A stretch of DNA of 64,000 nt from Lates calcarifer (GCF_001640805.2 NC_066851.1:2772519-2836518), one strand, 5' to 3'; numbered from the stretch's first letter, positions 1 through 14,588 are shown. Numbers and translations are program-made. The notes: generated from the letters alone by a model not told the origin.

Positions 1-3000
1 TTGGAGAAGCAGCAAAAGCGTTACTGCATCCGTGGTAAGCATGTAGTCATCATATGTGTGACGGTGGTGGTTTGCTGTTTGGCGGTGGGCCTTGGGGTGG
101 GCCTCTCCAGGCCAGCCACCCCCACCCCCACCCCCACAGCAGAGCCTACCCAGCCCCCTCCACCTGAGAGAGGGCCTTGCATGCCTTCCACTGACTCTAG
201 TGGGGACTGGAGGAATTTCCGTCTGCCTAGCTATGTGAACCCAATCCACTATGACCTGGCTCTGGAGCCAGACCTGGTCCAGGACACCTACACGGGCACT
301 GTGGACATCCATGTGGAAGTCAGCAAGCCCACCCGCCATCTATGGCTCCACATCAGGGAGACGTTTGTCAGCGCCATGCCCAGGCTGAAGAGGCTGAACA
401 GCCAAGGGGCCCAGACGGAGGTGACGGTGAAAAGCTGTTTTGAATACAAACTTCAGCAGTATGTGGTGGTGGAGGCCACAGAGGAGCTGCCTGTCACCGG
501 CCCAGGAGAAGTGTATGTGCTCAGCCTGGACTTCCAGGGCTGGCTCAACGGCTCCGTGGTGGGATTCTACAGGGTCATCTACACCGAGCTGGGGGTCACC
601 AGGTAAGTTCTGATTTGATTTTATCCTGTCATAAACAAGAGACACATAACACACATGTTCTTATATAGAGCAGACAAAGAGAAGAAAGAGACATGTAGAC
701 AGAAGACAGCAGATATGCTTGTAGGAAACATACTCGCTGACTGGATCATGTTCAGAGACAGCAATTCTTTTGAATGAATGAAGCTCTACATTTATTAATA
801 GCAGCAGAGTCCAGGATGGTGGTCGGGGTGAATGGTGGGAGACAGAAGTTCACATCCAGAGTCCCAATGATGGATTAGGCAACAGAAGCACTTTGGTTAT
901 GGTTAGGAAAAGATTTTATGAAGTGTAAATTGACAAATTATGTCTGAAGTCACTATGAACTGAAGAGCTGTGAGAGTCTTAACAAAACCAGAAAATTGTT
1001 TCAGTATGTTAATCTGGTCTGATCTGGTCACAAAGATTTCCAACTGTACAGGAAACATCGTTTCTAGGTGACAGGAGACAAAACACAGCCTCAACCTTCT
1101 GAGGAAGAAATGCTACTGACACTCTAACGCTTTAACACACTAACACTTAAAGATGTTTATTGTCTAAACATATTTGTTAACCAGTCTGCCTTGAAGACAT
1201 TAAATCCATATGTGAATTATTTGTACATGTGTGTGTAATCTACATGATTGCAAATAATGTAATAATGGTAACAAGTATTCACTGATTAAACAGAAGTCAT
1301 TGCAGCTTCAGTGGAGGAGCTGTCATTGTTTTTGACAAAGACAAAGTTAAATTCTTAAAAACTAAATTATTGTCAAAAGATAATCTCAATATAACTAAAT
1401 CTGGAAAGTTTGTAAGTAGTCTTTGTTTGCTTCAATAAGATTCTACTTTAACCCTTATTTTCCCTTTAAATTTTCCTTTAAGTAGTTTTCAAGACATAGT
1501 AGAAAAATAAGAATATGATGTATTGTGTATCTGCTTCTTCATGTCACTGAAATGCTATGTTGCAACTATCTGGCTGCACCATCCAGTGGAAATATGCTGG
1601 ATCTCCTTTTCTAAAATAACATTAGATATGTTTTCTCCACATCAAGCCTGATACAGGTGGTACTTTGTTTAAAGTTTAGAATTTTGGAAGTTGAATCTTT
1701 GGTTGGCTCTGTATTTTTTACAGATGATCTAATGAGTTCTGATTCTTTTTATCAACACAAGCCAGGAAATTGCAAATAGCCCTGAATATTCACAAAAATC
1801 ACCAAATATTGAGATTTATAAGCATCACTCAACAGTGACAATGATGACCTACTTGTGGGGATCAGGAGCTGAGGGGTCAGACAGCTAAAGACTGTTCAGA
1901 GCCTGTTTTGGCTCGAGTTGACTAATCAGAGGAGTAAATAGACAATACAAAGCTTTCTAATCCAGGATTAAAATCCTGACACTTAAGGTGATAAGGTGGT
2001 GATACGGACTGCAGGCTGTATCTCTTACAGTATGTTAACAGTCTGCTGCAGCATTGTACACACAGACAGAGGCACAGTCATGAAACTTGGTAGAAACCAA
2101 AGCATGAGTGACTTGTTCAAGAAAGGCAACAACATCATGTAGAGTACTGGGTCAGATGTTCCTCTTATTATTTCACTGTACACTGATCAGATTTCAGTTA
2201 ATGATTATGTTTATTAAACACTTAATATAAAAAAGTATGTATAGATAGATAGAAAGAGTTAAATGGAAAATAAGAAAAACATTAGAATATAGGAAAGAAA
2301 GGAGAAGATCAGCTGGCAGCGCTTTCAATTTTCCTTTTCTTTCCCTCTGTGATCTCTCTCCAGTGTATCTATTTGAAATAAAGATGAAACAAACCCTCAG
2401 CAAAGCTCAGATATACTTTCATTGAAAGCCAAAATCAGCTTTGCTGTGATCAGAGGAATCCAGCTGATAACTTTGGCTGGGAGCCTAAACTGTGATCACT
2501 AACAGTCACAGTTACTTGTGTGTGTAAGAACTGTAGAGTGAGTCTGCAGTTGGAAATGGAATGAATGATGTATTTTTTGTCACTGTGTTTAAAAAACAAA
2601 TAAAAACACTAGTTACTCATTGCTATGTAAACTTCTTACTGTGCAATCATTAACGTACTGTTAAATTATTCTGATGGCTGTTTAAGTTAGTGTGTATATC
2701 CCACAAAAACCACACATTTTAGACCAGTTTTTTTATTACAATACTTTCAACATTAAAGCCTAAATTCATCCTTGAGTCAGTTCCAACTCAATGTCTACCT
2801 TGTGGCTTTTTCTGGACCATTAACTTCATGTGGTCTTCATCAGTGGATGGAATTTGTTCATTTGTCATGGAGATACTACTGATGAGGACTGTACAATATA
2901 GTAGAAAACCTAGAAAGTGAACCTTGATTTGGGATTATTTTGTAAAACTAGTCCAGATCCAGACCAAAGATATCCATTTCAGTCCCTCAGTTGGTTCCAA

Positions 3001-6000
3001 ACAGACATTGATGGATTGGCTGAATCACAGTCTCAATGAAACTGATATCATTTCAAGTCTACAGTGACTCAAAAGCCCGATTGTGAGTAGCAGTCATCTT
3101 ACTTTAACAATAAACACTGCCCTGGTCAAGTCTGTTGGGTCTGCAGTGTTTCATACATCATAACCACGTCAGAGCTTCTCTGGGATCATGTTTGGTACCA
3201 GAGGTGGTCTCACTGAGTAATGACAAGCTACTTCAACAGTTTTGGGGGTTAAAAGCTACAGGAAGAAGACATACACTTTGTGTAATAATTTGCCCTTTAT
3301 TTGATCACCAGAAAGATTGCTGCAACTGATCATGAACCAACAGATGCCCGCAAGTCATTTCCCTGCTTTGATGAACCCAACAAGAAGGCCACGTACAAGA
3401 TCTCTATCACTCACGATGCTACCTATGATGCTCTGTCCAACATGCCGGTGGAGGTAGGACTCAAGTCAGCAATGCTAAACATTAACATCATATCAAAGTG
3501 CATTCAGACTGGACACACAAAGGAATCCTAACATAGCACTGGATTTACCAAATTCAGTTAATCCCCATCTAAAACCTTCTCTCCTGTAAAAGTGAAATGC
3601 ATTCTTTGAAAATAAGAATATGTAACAATATATAAAACACTGCAGTGACATATGAATTAGCTGATACATCTATTACAGTTATAACACTGTACTGCAATAG
3701 CAAACAACTCCTACTGCTTTGAATTCCCTGTACAGTTACTTTGCTAATAAAACTGTTCATAAACTTAGCGTGGCTGCTGCAGATGGGATGTGTAAAATTT
3801 CTCACTTTCCCGTGGTTGGAGGTTAAAACAAACAAACAAACAAACAAAGGGAAAGCCAGGCTTAGAGTGAACACTTTGCATACCAAAAGCAGGGGAATCA
3901 ATCTTGTGCCTCTGTTTTTGGTCCAGGGGATCCACCCAGTTCTACAGGCTGAGTGACATCCACATTAACCCATTAGCCTTTTGCTCTGCCTCCCCAGGGT
4001 GCCCCTCAACAACTGCCCGGCAATAAAGTGAAAACCTCCTTCCAGAAGTCTGTTCCAATGAGCACCTATTTGGTATGTTTTGCTGTACACCAGTTTGGTT
4101 ATGTGGAAAGAACTTCTGCTCGAGGGATCCCTGTAAGTTCACAAAAAGCACTGTTGAAATTATTAGAATTGTACTTTTACTAACATATGTATACTGCCAG
4201 ACACATATCAATACACACTTGTGTGTTTTGTTTTCCTCTGCAGTTGAGGATCTATGCCCAGAAGAGTCAGTTGGGAACTGCAAAGTATGCAGCTGACACA
4301 ACTAAGATCATCTTTGATTACTTTGAGGAGTATTTCAACATGACATACTCCATCTCAAAACTGGGTATGTTCAGACAAGCTCTCTCATATTAATTGAAAT
4401 TTTTTTATCACTACAAACTGAGCAGGGTACCTGTAGGCACACTAACCCCTGTGATTCACATACTGTTATACTGGTACTGTGTTAAGGATATCGGATTTAC
4501 AGTATTTACATTTACTTTATTTTGTCTGTGTTTCACCTCAGTGAGATACATGCTTTGTTCCTGGGGTCACAGAGTTTTCCAGATAAGAATAACAAGTCTA
4601 AAGGTCCATAAGAGAGCCTCCCAGTGGCTGCAGTTTTATTTCAAGGTGCTGACTGTTCCAAATAAATCTGTCAGACAGTGCAGCATATCTCAGCTGTGGT
4701 GGTAAAATACTCAGAAACTCAAAAAAAATGTACCTGGGCTACAACATTGATTTCAGAGATGTGTGGCTGAACAGAGTTTGTGATTTATGTCTGTCTTTCC
4801 AAACCAACTTAAAATACATTAAGTTATATTTATATCTGCTTCATTCTTTGTCTACATCTGATAATGCAGTAATGCTACATAATATGTGAAGAGCTTACCT
4901 CTTTGTTCTCTTGATCCAGATAAGATAGCCATACCTGACTTTGGTACTGGTGCTATGGAGAACTGGGGCCTCATCACCTACAGGGAGACCAACCTGCTGT
5001 ATGATGAGAGCCAGTCTTCCTCCTACAATAAGCAGCGAGTGGCTAGTGTTATTGCCCACGAGCTGGTTCACCAGGTAAACTATCTAGTTACTAATTACTT
5101 ACTCTGCTTATTTTATTTGTGTAATGGGACCATGTGGCACATGTGGCATTTGTTATGTTGCATGTATCTGGGAAATGGTAAGTACTGTTTATTTCAAGTG
5201 CTCATACTTGAGCATTTCACTGTACTATGTACTTGTATTTCAGTATATTTCAGGGACAAGCTTTGCCAGGGCCACTCTACTTGAAGCACCAAGTCCCAAC
5301 CAAATACGCCAGGGCAAGAGAATAAAAGCCCAGAAATTGAGTTTTTAAACCACAATGTATAATGACTCCAGACATACTCCAGTATGGTGACAATAAATGA
5401 CTCTGTTGTAAATGTATACACGTAGATATTTATTTAAATGTTTGAGGTAGGGAACTTTGATATATTTACATCATCTAGTAGTAAATGACTTTAATTGTTT
5501 TGCAGTGTCAGACATATTCCAAGTTTCTTCAAAGCTCATTCAGAGGTGATATAGCTCCCTTAGACTAGATCAGTTATATGCAGATAAATTGCTACATTTT
5601 GAGAGGATGTGAAGAGGGAGCAGGAATAACTCTGAGGCTTTCTCAACATAAAGGGTTTTTCTTAGTTATGCAATTCAGCCACATATGATGGAAGAAGTTC
5701 AATTATATGATGGCTTTTAACTTTATTTCACACAGGAGTGGGGAAATGTCCACAGGATGAGTTCAGAGTTCAGAACTGTAAATGTTTAAATCCTTTATGC
5801 GCCATCGTTAAAGCTTTTTATGATGCATGATCCGGGAATATTTCTTTCCAAGACATTAATTATTTTACTATGATGGGAGATAAGATGAGTTGAGGCAGTC
5901 AATAAAGTTTTCTGAACTGTTCAGAGTTACAGGAATTAGAGATCAGTTGTAGTTCATTTTGAATATGTTTATAATGTATGTACAAATAGTCTTCTGGGTG

Positions 6001-9000
6001 ACAGTAAACCATGTACAGAAAAGCTGGGGTGGATTACCAAAGTGAGCAACTGTTTCAGGTATATATACATATATTTATATGAGGTAAAACTTTAGAGAGA
6101 TTGCTCCAAAATACAGTGACAAAACACAATTCAGTTTACAAAATGAAAATTATTATTAGAGATGACTGAATATAAGCTGAAAAATAAAATATAAAGTGAT
6201 ACACCATTGCCTAGTAGAATAATAATAGAAGTAAGCTAAGTAGGAGAGTAAACTAAAGATAAACCGAAATGAAAATGGAAAATTAATATTGACAATGACA
6301 CTGAAAGCAACTTTGGCAGTGATCTGAACATAGTAATAGTTGCACATGCTGTGGGACTAATAAAGATTTATCTTATCTTAAGGATCATCTTATCTCATTA
6401 ACAGTAATATAAAAGTAATGAAACTAAACCTTGAAGTGAAAGGTTGTATGATTAAGAATGGTCTGATCTGGTCTAATGTTAATCATGTAAGCAGCACATC
6501 AAGTCTTGATAGAGAATAAAACAATGTAGTCTGGAAAGATGCAACAACATTAAGAAATCCAATCCAATCCAAGTCTCTCAATTTAAGTCAGTGAATGCTA
6601 TGATCTTAATTTGATTTTATTCTGTAATTATGCAGGTCATAGTGGTTGTGTTGTACTAGACTACATTATACTATATACCATACATGTTTATAATAGGTTG
6701 TACACCATCATTTAAATAGATTTGTAAAGAGACTATTTGGAACCTCTTTGCATAACATGGTGACCCAAGTACTAGACCCCATGGTCTGTACTGGGTTCAG
6801 ATCTGGTGACTGGGGACGCCACACACTGTCAAAGTCATTGAGATCCTTTTTCCTCATTCTGTTTGATGTGAAAATTAACTGAAGCTGTCATTAACTAAAT
6901 TAACTATGATGAACCTAAAATGAAGCTCACAGTGGTCGTCACCTTACTGTGTGCTTCTGAATTAGAGACCACATCCCAGATTGAAAGCCTGCCAGGAATA
7001 AATGGGATGGATTCTGTTAATTCCTTCCTGCAAATCCCATGTGCAATTCCCTTTGTTTGGACACTCAAAACCCATCTCACTTGTCTTTTTCCAGTGGTTT
7101 GGGAACATTGTGACCATGGACTGGTGGGATGACCTGTGGCTTAATGAGGGCTTTGCCAGTTTCTTTGAGTATGTTGGTGTGGAGAAAGCTGAACCTACCT
7201 GGGGCATGGTGAGTTCTTCTTTAAAGGCACAACAAAGTAGCATCAGACTATTTGTCACACCAACAGTGTGAGGACTTCAGTACTTTGAAACTTGCCTTGT
7301 GTCATCTCGTATACAGCGAGACATCATGATCATCAGTGATGTGCTTCCCGTAATGGTGGACGACGCCCTCCTCTCCTCTCACCCAATCATTGTGAATGTG
7401 TCGACCCCAGCAGAGATCACCTCTGTGTTTGATGCCATCTCATACAGCAAGGTATGGCTTAGCAACAAGATACAAACACAATGCATCATGTGTCATGCAA
7501 CAAAATCTAATGGAAATGAATCAACCTTTTCCAGGGAGCGTCCATTCTCAGGATGCTGGAGGACTGGATGGGTAAAGATATGTTCAGAGATGGCTGTCGA
7601 GTAAGTCAAACACTGTGGCGTGTAGATAATTAACAATGATTAACGTTCATTAACATTTCAAGTGCTCCAGAAGCTGAGTGGTGAAAACCTGTCCTTTTGT
7701 CCTTTTGTCCTTTTCTCTTCTTTTTCTTCTCTCACCAGAAATATTTGAAAGACTACTACTTCAAGAATGCCAAAACAGCCAACTTCTGGACATCTCTTGC
7801 CAGTGTATGTTTAAACTTTATCAGATTTATCCTTAATTTCTGTATAATGCAGATTAATCATTGAAGTAAAAAGTGAAAGGATTCTTTTTGCTTTCTTTAT
7901 TAATGTGAGTTCTGAAGATGGATATGGATTCATGTGCATGCTAAGTACAGAGCTGGACTCAGGATGTGATTAGCCTAGCTTAGCATAAAAACTGGAAGCA
8001 GGGTGAAAAAGCAAGCCTCAAAAATAAACCTTGAAACTGACACCTCAAAAAGCTTAGCAATAAACACATCTTCCCTCTAAGTTCAGTCTTTACAATGAGA
8101 TTTAAGAATAACAATTTATGATTTTAGAGGGAGTCATGAGCTGGAACTTTCCCTTGAAAAACAGATCAATGTATCCATCCACCATGTATCCATCCTTATG
8201 TTATAACCTGGCGAGTCATAGGTGGGCCTGAAAAAAAGAGGGAAATGAGACAAAGACAGGAAGTAAAAACACCTCAGACAAAACAGGACAAGTAACTTAA
8301 AGGGGAGACACAAGGGGAAAGAATACCAAAATGAAACAAGAACACTAGAAATACTAGAGGAATAATTATTTCCAAACTAAAATCAAGAACTACAGGTCTG
8401 GGTCATACACACAGAGAGACATCAGTTGGACTACAGCCAGGACATTATGCAACCTGGAATACAGTGAGTTGTTCCAAAACACTAACCAGCTACATGCAGA
8501 GCAAACAGAGATGCAGGTTGGCACCAGGGGTCATCACTGCTGAGTACTTCTGTACAGTGTGTCCAGCTGTAGTGTGTGTTGATTATGATCAACAGATTAT
8601 GGTCTTGGTTCCTGTGCTAGAGCAACCTTTTCTGGCTTTATGTGTCTGTACCTACCTATTTATTTATTTAATTATTCAACCAAAAATAGTTCTAGCACTT
8701 AACCCACTGTAAACGGTCATTTGTATGTCTCTTGTTTGTGTATGGAATAAAACCAAATGTGATAAAGTGCATTAATGGGAGTTTTAGAGGTGTTGCTAAG
8801 TGTTTTGTTGACTAGTTGCTTCCCCCTGCTTCCAGTCTTTGTGCTAAGCTAGGCTAACCATGTCCTGAATCTAGCTCTTTAGCTCTAATTGAAATCAGTG
8901 TGGACATTGCACTCTGAGACAGAAAACAAATGAGCATATCTCCCAAAAGCTTTGTCTGTGTATGTGTCTGAACATTAAATTTACCCTCTCTGTCCTCAGG

Positions 9001-9870
9001 TGAGCGGGTTGCCAGTTGCAGAGGTAATGGACACATGGACCAATCAGATGGGTTATCCTGTGCTGGACCTGTCTGTTTCAGAGACAAATGCCAAGCTGAG
9101 CCAGGAGCGTTTCCTGCTGGATCCTAAAGCTGATGCCAACCAGCCCCCTTCACCTCTTGGGTAGGGGATGCAAAGAGGATAGAAACTCAGACCTGTATTA
9201 AGTGAATTATGATGTCATTACTCTATTTTGGCATCATTACCCATCAAACAATGCAAAAGGTCCAAAGGCTACCAAATACTTTTACAAGCTTCAGCTGTGT
9301 TTCTTTTGGCCTGCGATCTTTCTTCTGAGTTCCCATTACAAAACAACAAATGATGCTAAAACTGTAACACTGTGCTAGGCCCACCTCCTCTCATTTTTGC
9401 TCTCTTCTCTTCTATGATAAGATATAACATGAAGTGTAGAGGCCTGTTGAATTAGTAAGACATTTAAGTCTTGTTGGATACCCCTTGATTGTGACAACAG
9501 GTCCTGATCATCTGACCTTACATCTGTTCCAAAATGGGTGTAAATGAATGATGAGGACAAAAACTGCACTGACTCCAAAGACTATTTTTCAGTTGCAAAA
9601 ATTGTGAGCCAATACATGGCCTATGTTGACTGATAAAAATAGCATCTGTTCTGTCAGGCATGGTCAACCAGCTGGGGGGAGTACGTTAAAATATTAAACA
9701 AGTCATTTCCTGGTTTTTATGTCAGTGCATTGATAACGATCAATGTGTTTTTATTACAGGTACAAGTGGACAATACCAGTGAAATGGCACTCTGTGAAAA
9801 GTGACAAGAATATGTTGGCAATGTTTAACAAGAGCAGCACAGGTATTATGTTCAGTATTGTGTAACAGTT

Positions 9871-9936
<66 letters not shown>

Positions 9937-12900
9937 AATGTGTGTATAGACTGATTCATCCAGCCATTTTCTGTGCACACTGTCACAATGACTGTGTTGA
10001 TTTTCAGAGCATGTCATCAGTAACTACTCGCTCTCAGAGGACGGTCTGCTGAAGGTTAACAACGATCACATTGGGTTCTACAGAGTAAACCACGACGACC
10101 ACATGTGGAACACTATCAGTCAGCAGCTTCAGAACAACCACAGGGTAACCTGACCTCAGACATGTTTGCACACACTATCAAGTTTAGTTTTACTTTTCTT
10201 TTTACACTCATTATTCTTATTCAGAGAGTTTCAGAAAAAAAAAATCAAAGTCATAATATTCCAAGAGAAAAAGTCACGATTAAACGGAAAGTAAAACATC
10301 CACATGCACTCTAATCCATCCAGACTAATCATAACATCTGAAATTTTGCCTATGACCTTTTATTCCAATTATAATACTGTGGCACTGTTAATACCTTTAC
10401 GTATTTAGACATCTTTTACTGTTAATACCTATAATCAATCCATTATATGTCCAAGCAATACATAAGCATGTGATTTAAAACAAATAAGCAAATTTAGTGC
10501 TGAATTTATGTATTTATTTATTACCTTGGATGCTAATGCCTTAGCATGGAGTGGAAAAGGAAGAGCAGAAATAAGATAGAGAACTAGAGCCAAAAATGAC
10601 AAATGACCTACAAGGTATTCTTTAATTTCATGGGGACGTTTAGCCTTCACACCACAGCCTTCAATGGCATCACTGTTGCTGTTACATTCATTTTCTATTT
10701 GACTCATTTTCTTTCAGGAGTTTGATGCAGCTGATCGTACAAGCTACATTGATGACGTTTTTGCTCTTGCAAGGTAAAATTTCCCCAAAAACGTCCACTG
10801 TCCAACAATTCATGTTGGCAGTCACATACAGAGGCTATAAATTCTCTTTCATTTCATCATTCAGGGCAGACATTATAGATTATGGTAACGCCTTCAATCT
10901 TACAATGTACCTGACAAATGAGACTGATTACATAGTCTGGGACCGTGTGGCTTCCTCTATCGCCTATGTTCGGGACATGTTGTCAGGCGATGCTGCACTC
11001 TACAAAAGGTTTCAGGTAAGCAGGCTGCTAATCCGTTAATATGATACCCTTGGATTTACTTGTGATCTAAACTTTCAGATAACTACCTCAACAAAATCAA
11101 TATAATGTCACTTTTTGAACAAAACTTTTTCATTTAAATCAGAAATCAATCACTGATATAACGATGTGGTTGCTGTAATGGGTATGTAAAAAACTTACCC
11201 ATTACCTGTAAACATGTGCTGTGTGTTACTGTGGAAACATCACATCTTTTCTTTAAAAAGATGAGGTAGGTCAGTGAGATTTCATATAGTTTCCCTGCAT
11301 TGATTAAAAACCATTTTCTTGTTTTTTTTCTCCAGAAACTCTTTCGTGATCATGTTAAAGCAATCTCAACACAACTTGGATGGAACGATGAGGGAACACA
11401 GATACAGAGGTACACCAGGAACAGTGTATATCTATACAAACAACACTGATGTCCATTAGAGATCTGTCCCTGATTCTTTACAATCTACAGTTACAATGTT
11501 ATTGCTGTTAAACAACTTTTGTCCTGATTCTTTTCTGCTAAATGTGTGTTTGGCAGGTTACTGAGGGAGACTGTGCTCAGTATTTCCTGTCAGATGGGAG
11601 ATCAGGAGGCTCTGAATGAAGCCTCCCATATCTTTGACCAGTGGATTAATGGAAGTCTCAGGTATCACCACCCCACTGTGTTCTCAAATTAAACATGTTT
11701 GTGGATTATCTGTGACCAGTTTTATACCTTACAGTCAGACAATAAAGTATTCTAAAGTAACATACCTACAACTTAAATATTGTGTATTTTTATCATACCA
11801 TAACCAGCAGAGTGGACATCAGAGCCAACATCAAGATATATTGTTATTTATTTTTTTAGAAACCATTGCTCTTTGACTCTGACAGTCTTCACCTCTGTGT
11901 TATAATGACATGGTGCCGCACTAGAAACATTTAACTCATTTTTACTGTGAATGAAATTTATATGAACTTGATGTTAAAATTTCTTGACCTTTGGTCCTGC
12001 AGCAGTGTGGCTGTGAACCTGAGGCTGCTGGTCTATCGATATGGCATGAAGAACTCAGGCACTGAGGAAAAATGGAACATAATGTTCCAGAGGTACAGAG
12101 ACACTTCTTTGGCTCAGGAGAAGGACAAGCTGCTGTACGGACTGGCCTCTGTGGAGAACGTCGAACTTCTATACAAGTAATGACAACTTCTCATTTTTAC
12201 TGAATGATACAGTAAATACAGTCAGTCAAATAGTGATAGATGTTTACAAGAAACAGTCGTAAGTGCTGTTTGCCTTACCCATGGTTAAGCTAGAAAAGAT
12301 AAGAGGGAAATCAATGTAGTGTAAGAGAGAGATTAATTTAATGTATCATGCATAAAACTATAGAATTATACATTTAGAGCATGGGTGTTTTCTCTGGTCA
12401 AAAAAGAAGAAGATTGTATTTGAACATTTTATCAGAGATATAAACAATTTCTTGATGCTATTTTGAACATAGCATGAGTTTCATTGTTTGAGTGGGTACA
12501 AGACTCTTCTGTGTTTCAGTCTGATGTTATTTGACATAAAATCTCACTTAGTGCAGCTTTAAATCATTATGAAGAGTTAATACCTTTCTTCTGGCCAACA
12601 GGCTCCTGGAGGCCACTAAGAATGAGAGTATAATTAGGAGTCAGGATCTGTTCACTGTGGTTCGGTACGTCTCCTACAACCCTCTGGGACAGACCATTGC
12701 CTGGGACTGGACCACACTAAACTGGGACTACCTGGTCAACAGGTCAGTGCAACGAGGCAACAACCACAGCTGACACCAGCAGGCTGAGACATTTAACAAG
12801 CAAGCTAGCATAGCCCAAAAGTGGTTCCTCTTGGAACCTGAACAAGCTTTAAACATGTAGTAGCAACAGTACCGTGTTCCAACTTCCTTAGTCACTTAGT

Positions 12901-13966
12901 GTGCAAAGCAAAATACAGGGATGTCATTCCACAGGGTTTAAGCAAAACAGTAGCTAATTGTGGCTGCACTGGGGGTGAGGATGGACTGAGGATGATTAAA
13001 GGCACGGATCTGCACTCAGGGCTATAGACTGGACTAAGAATGTGGACTAAACACTGCCTTACAGCAGCACTGTCATCTGTCATTAATAATATATTACTTG
13101 TGTTCTAGCACTTAAGGATAGAATGATTGCAAATATAATACAAAAATATAATATATAATAACCTTAATCTCAAAATATGAAAAAAACACTTCTATGGACT
13201 TGATGGACATTTTCAGCTGTGTTTCTGTCCAGCTGATGAATGTACCTGCAGTCATTCTGACATACACAGTCACTTTAGACACTAACATGACCTTGTTGTT
13301 GTTGTGTAATCACGCTGGGCTGTGTTTAACTAACCGGTGTGTGGCAGTTGAACAACACCACGTGACTCAGTAACAGCTGATAAAGATTAAAGCTGTTCAG
13401 GAGATAAAATGACACAGCTCTTTTAACATAAGGAAGTTGCTGCTGATAGGAAAGGACAGAGGGCAGAGCAATGCCTTATGAACTGTGTTGTGTGTGAAGA
13501 GGTGACGTCACTTCACTGAAACTGAAGAATGAAACACACTTCTTTTCTTACTGTCAGAATACACTAAACTTCAGTCAAAACCAAAAGTTGACAATGAATT
13601 TTCTTTCTTAACAGGTACACCATCAATGACAGGAACCTCGGTCGTCTGCTCAATCGAATCACCACCACCTACAACACAGAGCTGCAGCTATGGAAGGTTA
13701 GCGGCTCGCTCCAGTCCAGCTTTTCACTGTTAACATGATTGGCTTTAAGATGTTTTCTTCTAATTTATGCTGCACTGAAGACTGGGTAGATGTTAGTTTG
13801 TTTTCACAGTGACCTGTGCAGTTATTATTCTTTCTTAAAGAAATACTCCACTAAAAATATTTCTTTCAGTAGACCTGAGAGGTCTGGATACTGTCTGTGG
13901 TCATCTTAGATTATAGGGCTGGATTAAAAAAAAAAAGAAAGATTTTCTGATTTCTCTCTCTCTCTC

Positions 13967-14005
<39 letters not shown>

Positions 14006-14384
14006 TCAAACGGCAGTGTTCTGAATCAGCTGCAGACCATTACAGTAGTCAAGATAAAGCTTTACTTACTGAGACATGAATCCTTTAACCCTCCATATGT
14101 TCTTGACTACACATGACCACACCAGTTGAAGCTGAGCAGAGGTACAGTGCTGGATATTGTTTGAGTCAGGGGAAGAAGAAGTATGGCACTCTGTGTTGAG
14201 GTTTCTTGTGACACATTTCTCTATGCTGGTCTTCTAGATGGAACATTTCTTCCGTCTAACACCTAATGCTGGTGCCGGGGAGATGCCGAGGCAGCAGGCA
14301 CTGGAGACAGTGAGGAACAACATCGAATGGATCAGAAGGAACGAGAACGAGATCAGAGGGTGGCTGGAGAACAATGTGGCCTGA
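1..14384 (+). CDS. enpep: Glutamyl aminopeptidase (aminopeptidase A), 20 exons, 5' end cut by window
   Basis: Type II membrane zinc peptidase (M1 family) that removes N-terminal Asp/Glu, for example turning angiotensin II into III. Exons: 1-602, 3312-3453, 3998-4132, 4244-4364, 4920-5074, 7095-7208, 7317-7451, 7535-7600, 7739-7804, 9000-9160, 9760-9842, 10008-10144, 10718-10773, 10865-11015, 11336-11409, 11557-11661, 12003-12176, 12602-12742, 13615-13696, 14238-14384. All introns are GT-AG and phases agree, giving 948 residues from base 1 (human about 957). Numbered from base 1: cytosolic KRYC tail, membrane anchor about 14-36, Pro/Thr stalk, calcium/acidic-specificity segment TDHEPTD 206-212, exopeptidase motif GAMEN 344-348, zinc site HELVH 380-384 with Glu403, and catalytic Tyr466 in ISYSK. 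The first codon is TTG, read as Leu, so the true ATG lies just upstream. No frameshift or internal stop was seen. The choice of enpep over other M1 peptidases rests on collinear similarity to mammalian ENPEP recalled from memory. Confidence 0.96.
603..3311 (+). other. enpep intron 1, no recognised content
   Basis: A 2.7 kb intron between the exon that encodes the membrane anchor and the exon that encodes TDHEPTD. It is AT-rich with only short unconserved open frames. No repeat family or RNA gene was recognised. Confidence 0.6.
5075..7094 (+). other. enpep intron 5, splits the zinc-site coding region
   Basis: This 2.0 kb intron separates the HELVHQ codons from the exon carrying the third zinc ligand (Glu403). 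Open frames in it are short and not protein-like. A stretch around 6770-6835 looks like a fragment of a dispersed repeat, but I could not assign a family. Confidence 0.6.
7950..8878. mobile_element. Foldback-type element with long inverted arms in enpep intron 9
   Basis: The left arm (about 7950-8014) and right arm (about 8817-8878) are inverted copies of each other. Both contain the core TTAGCCTAGCTTAGCA and then ACTGGAAGCAGG, with scattered mismatches. The 0.8 kb between them has no coding sequence. The arm sequence resembles a widespread teleost inverted-repeat family recalled from memory. The whole element sits between enpep exons 9 and 10 and leaves the splice sites untouched. Confidence 0.6.
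9871..9934. repeat. Compound TG/TA/TG microsatellite
   Basis: A TG run, an alternating TA run and a longer TG run follow directly on one another in enpep intron 11. A 20-base TA core is visible. It creates spurious Tyr/Ile and Cys/Val open frames on both strands. Confidence 0.95.
13953..14002. repeat. Compound TC/TA microsatellite
   Basis: A TC run flows into a TA run of about 30 bases in the last enpep intron, roughly 235 bases before the final exon. Confidence 0.95.
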
Positions 14385-14582
14385 AACAGCACTGATGTAA
14401 AATAGAAAGGTGTCAGCTGCCAGTTTTAATTTATCACTGAAGCCTTTTCCTCTCCAGTTTTTATTAACAATCATTTCTAATCTTGTGCCAAGCACCAGAA
14501 GGATATTTATACTGCTGCTTCTCCTGTTTGTACTGAAACCTTAACAATTTTTGTAAAACTTTAACTTGTAAAGAAAATCTGA

Positions 14583-14588
14583 ATTAAA
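14583..14588 (+). terminator. enpep poly(A) signal (ATTAAA)
   Basis: ATTAAA lies about 200 bases after the enpep stop codon. A second copy at 14609-14614 could serve instead. The short 3' UTR this implies is an inference. Confidence 0.5.

Noticed and set aside
6770..6840. GC-richer block with CAGATCTGGTGACTGGGG in enpep intron 5
   Set aside because: Looks like a piece of a dispersed repeat, but too little remains to support a call.
9754..10052. Overlapping open frames rich in Thr-His, Tyr-Ile and Cys-Val on both strands
   Set aside because: Produced by the TG/TA microsatellite; the real coding sequence here is enpep exons 11 and 12.
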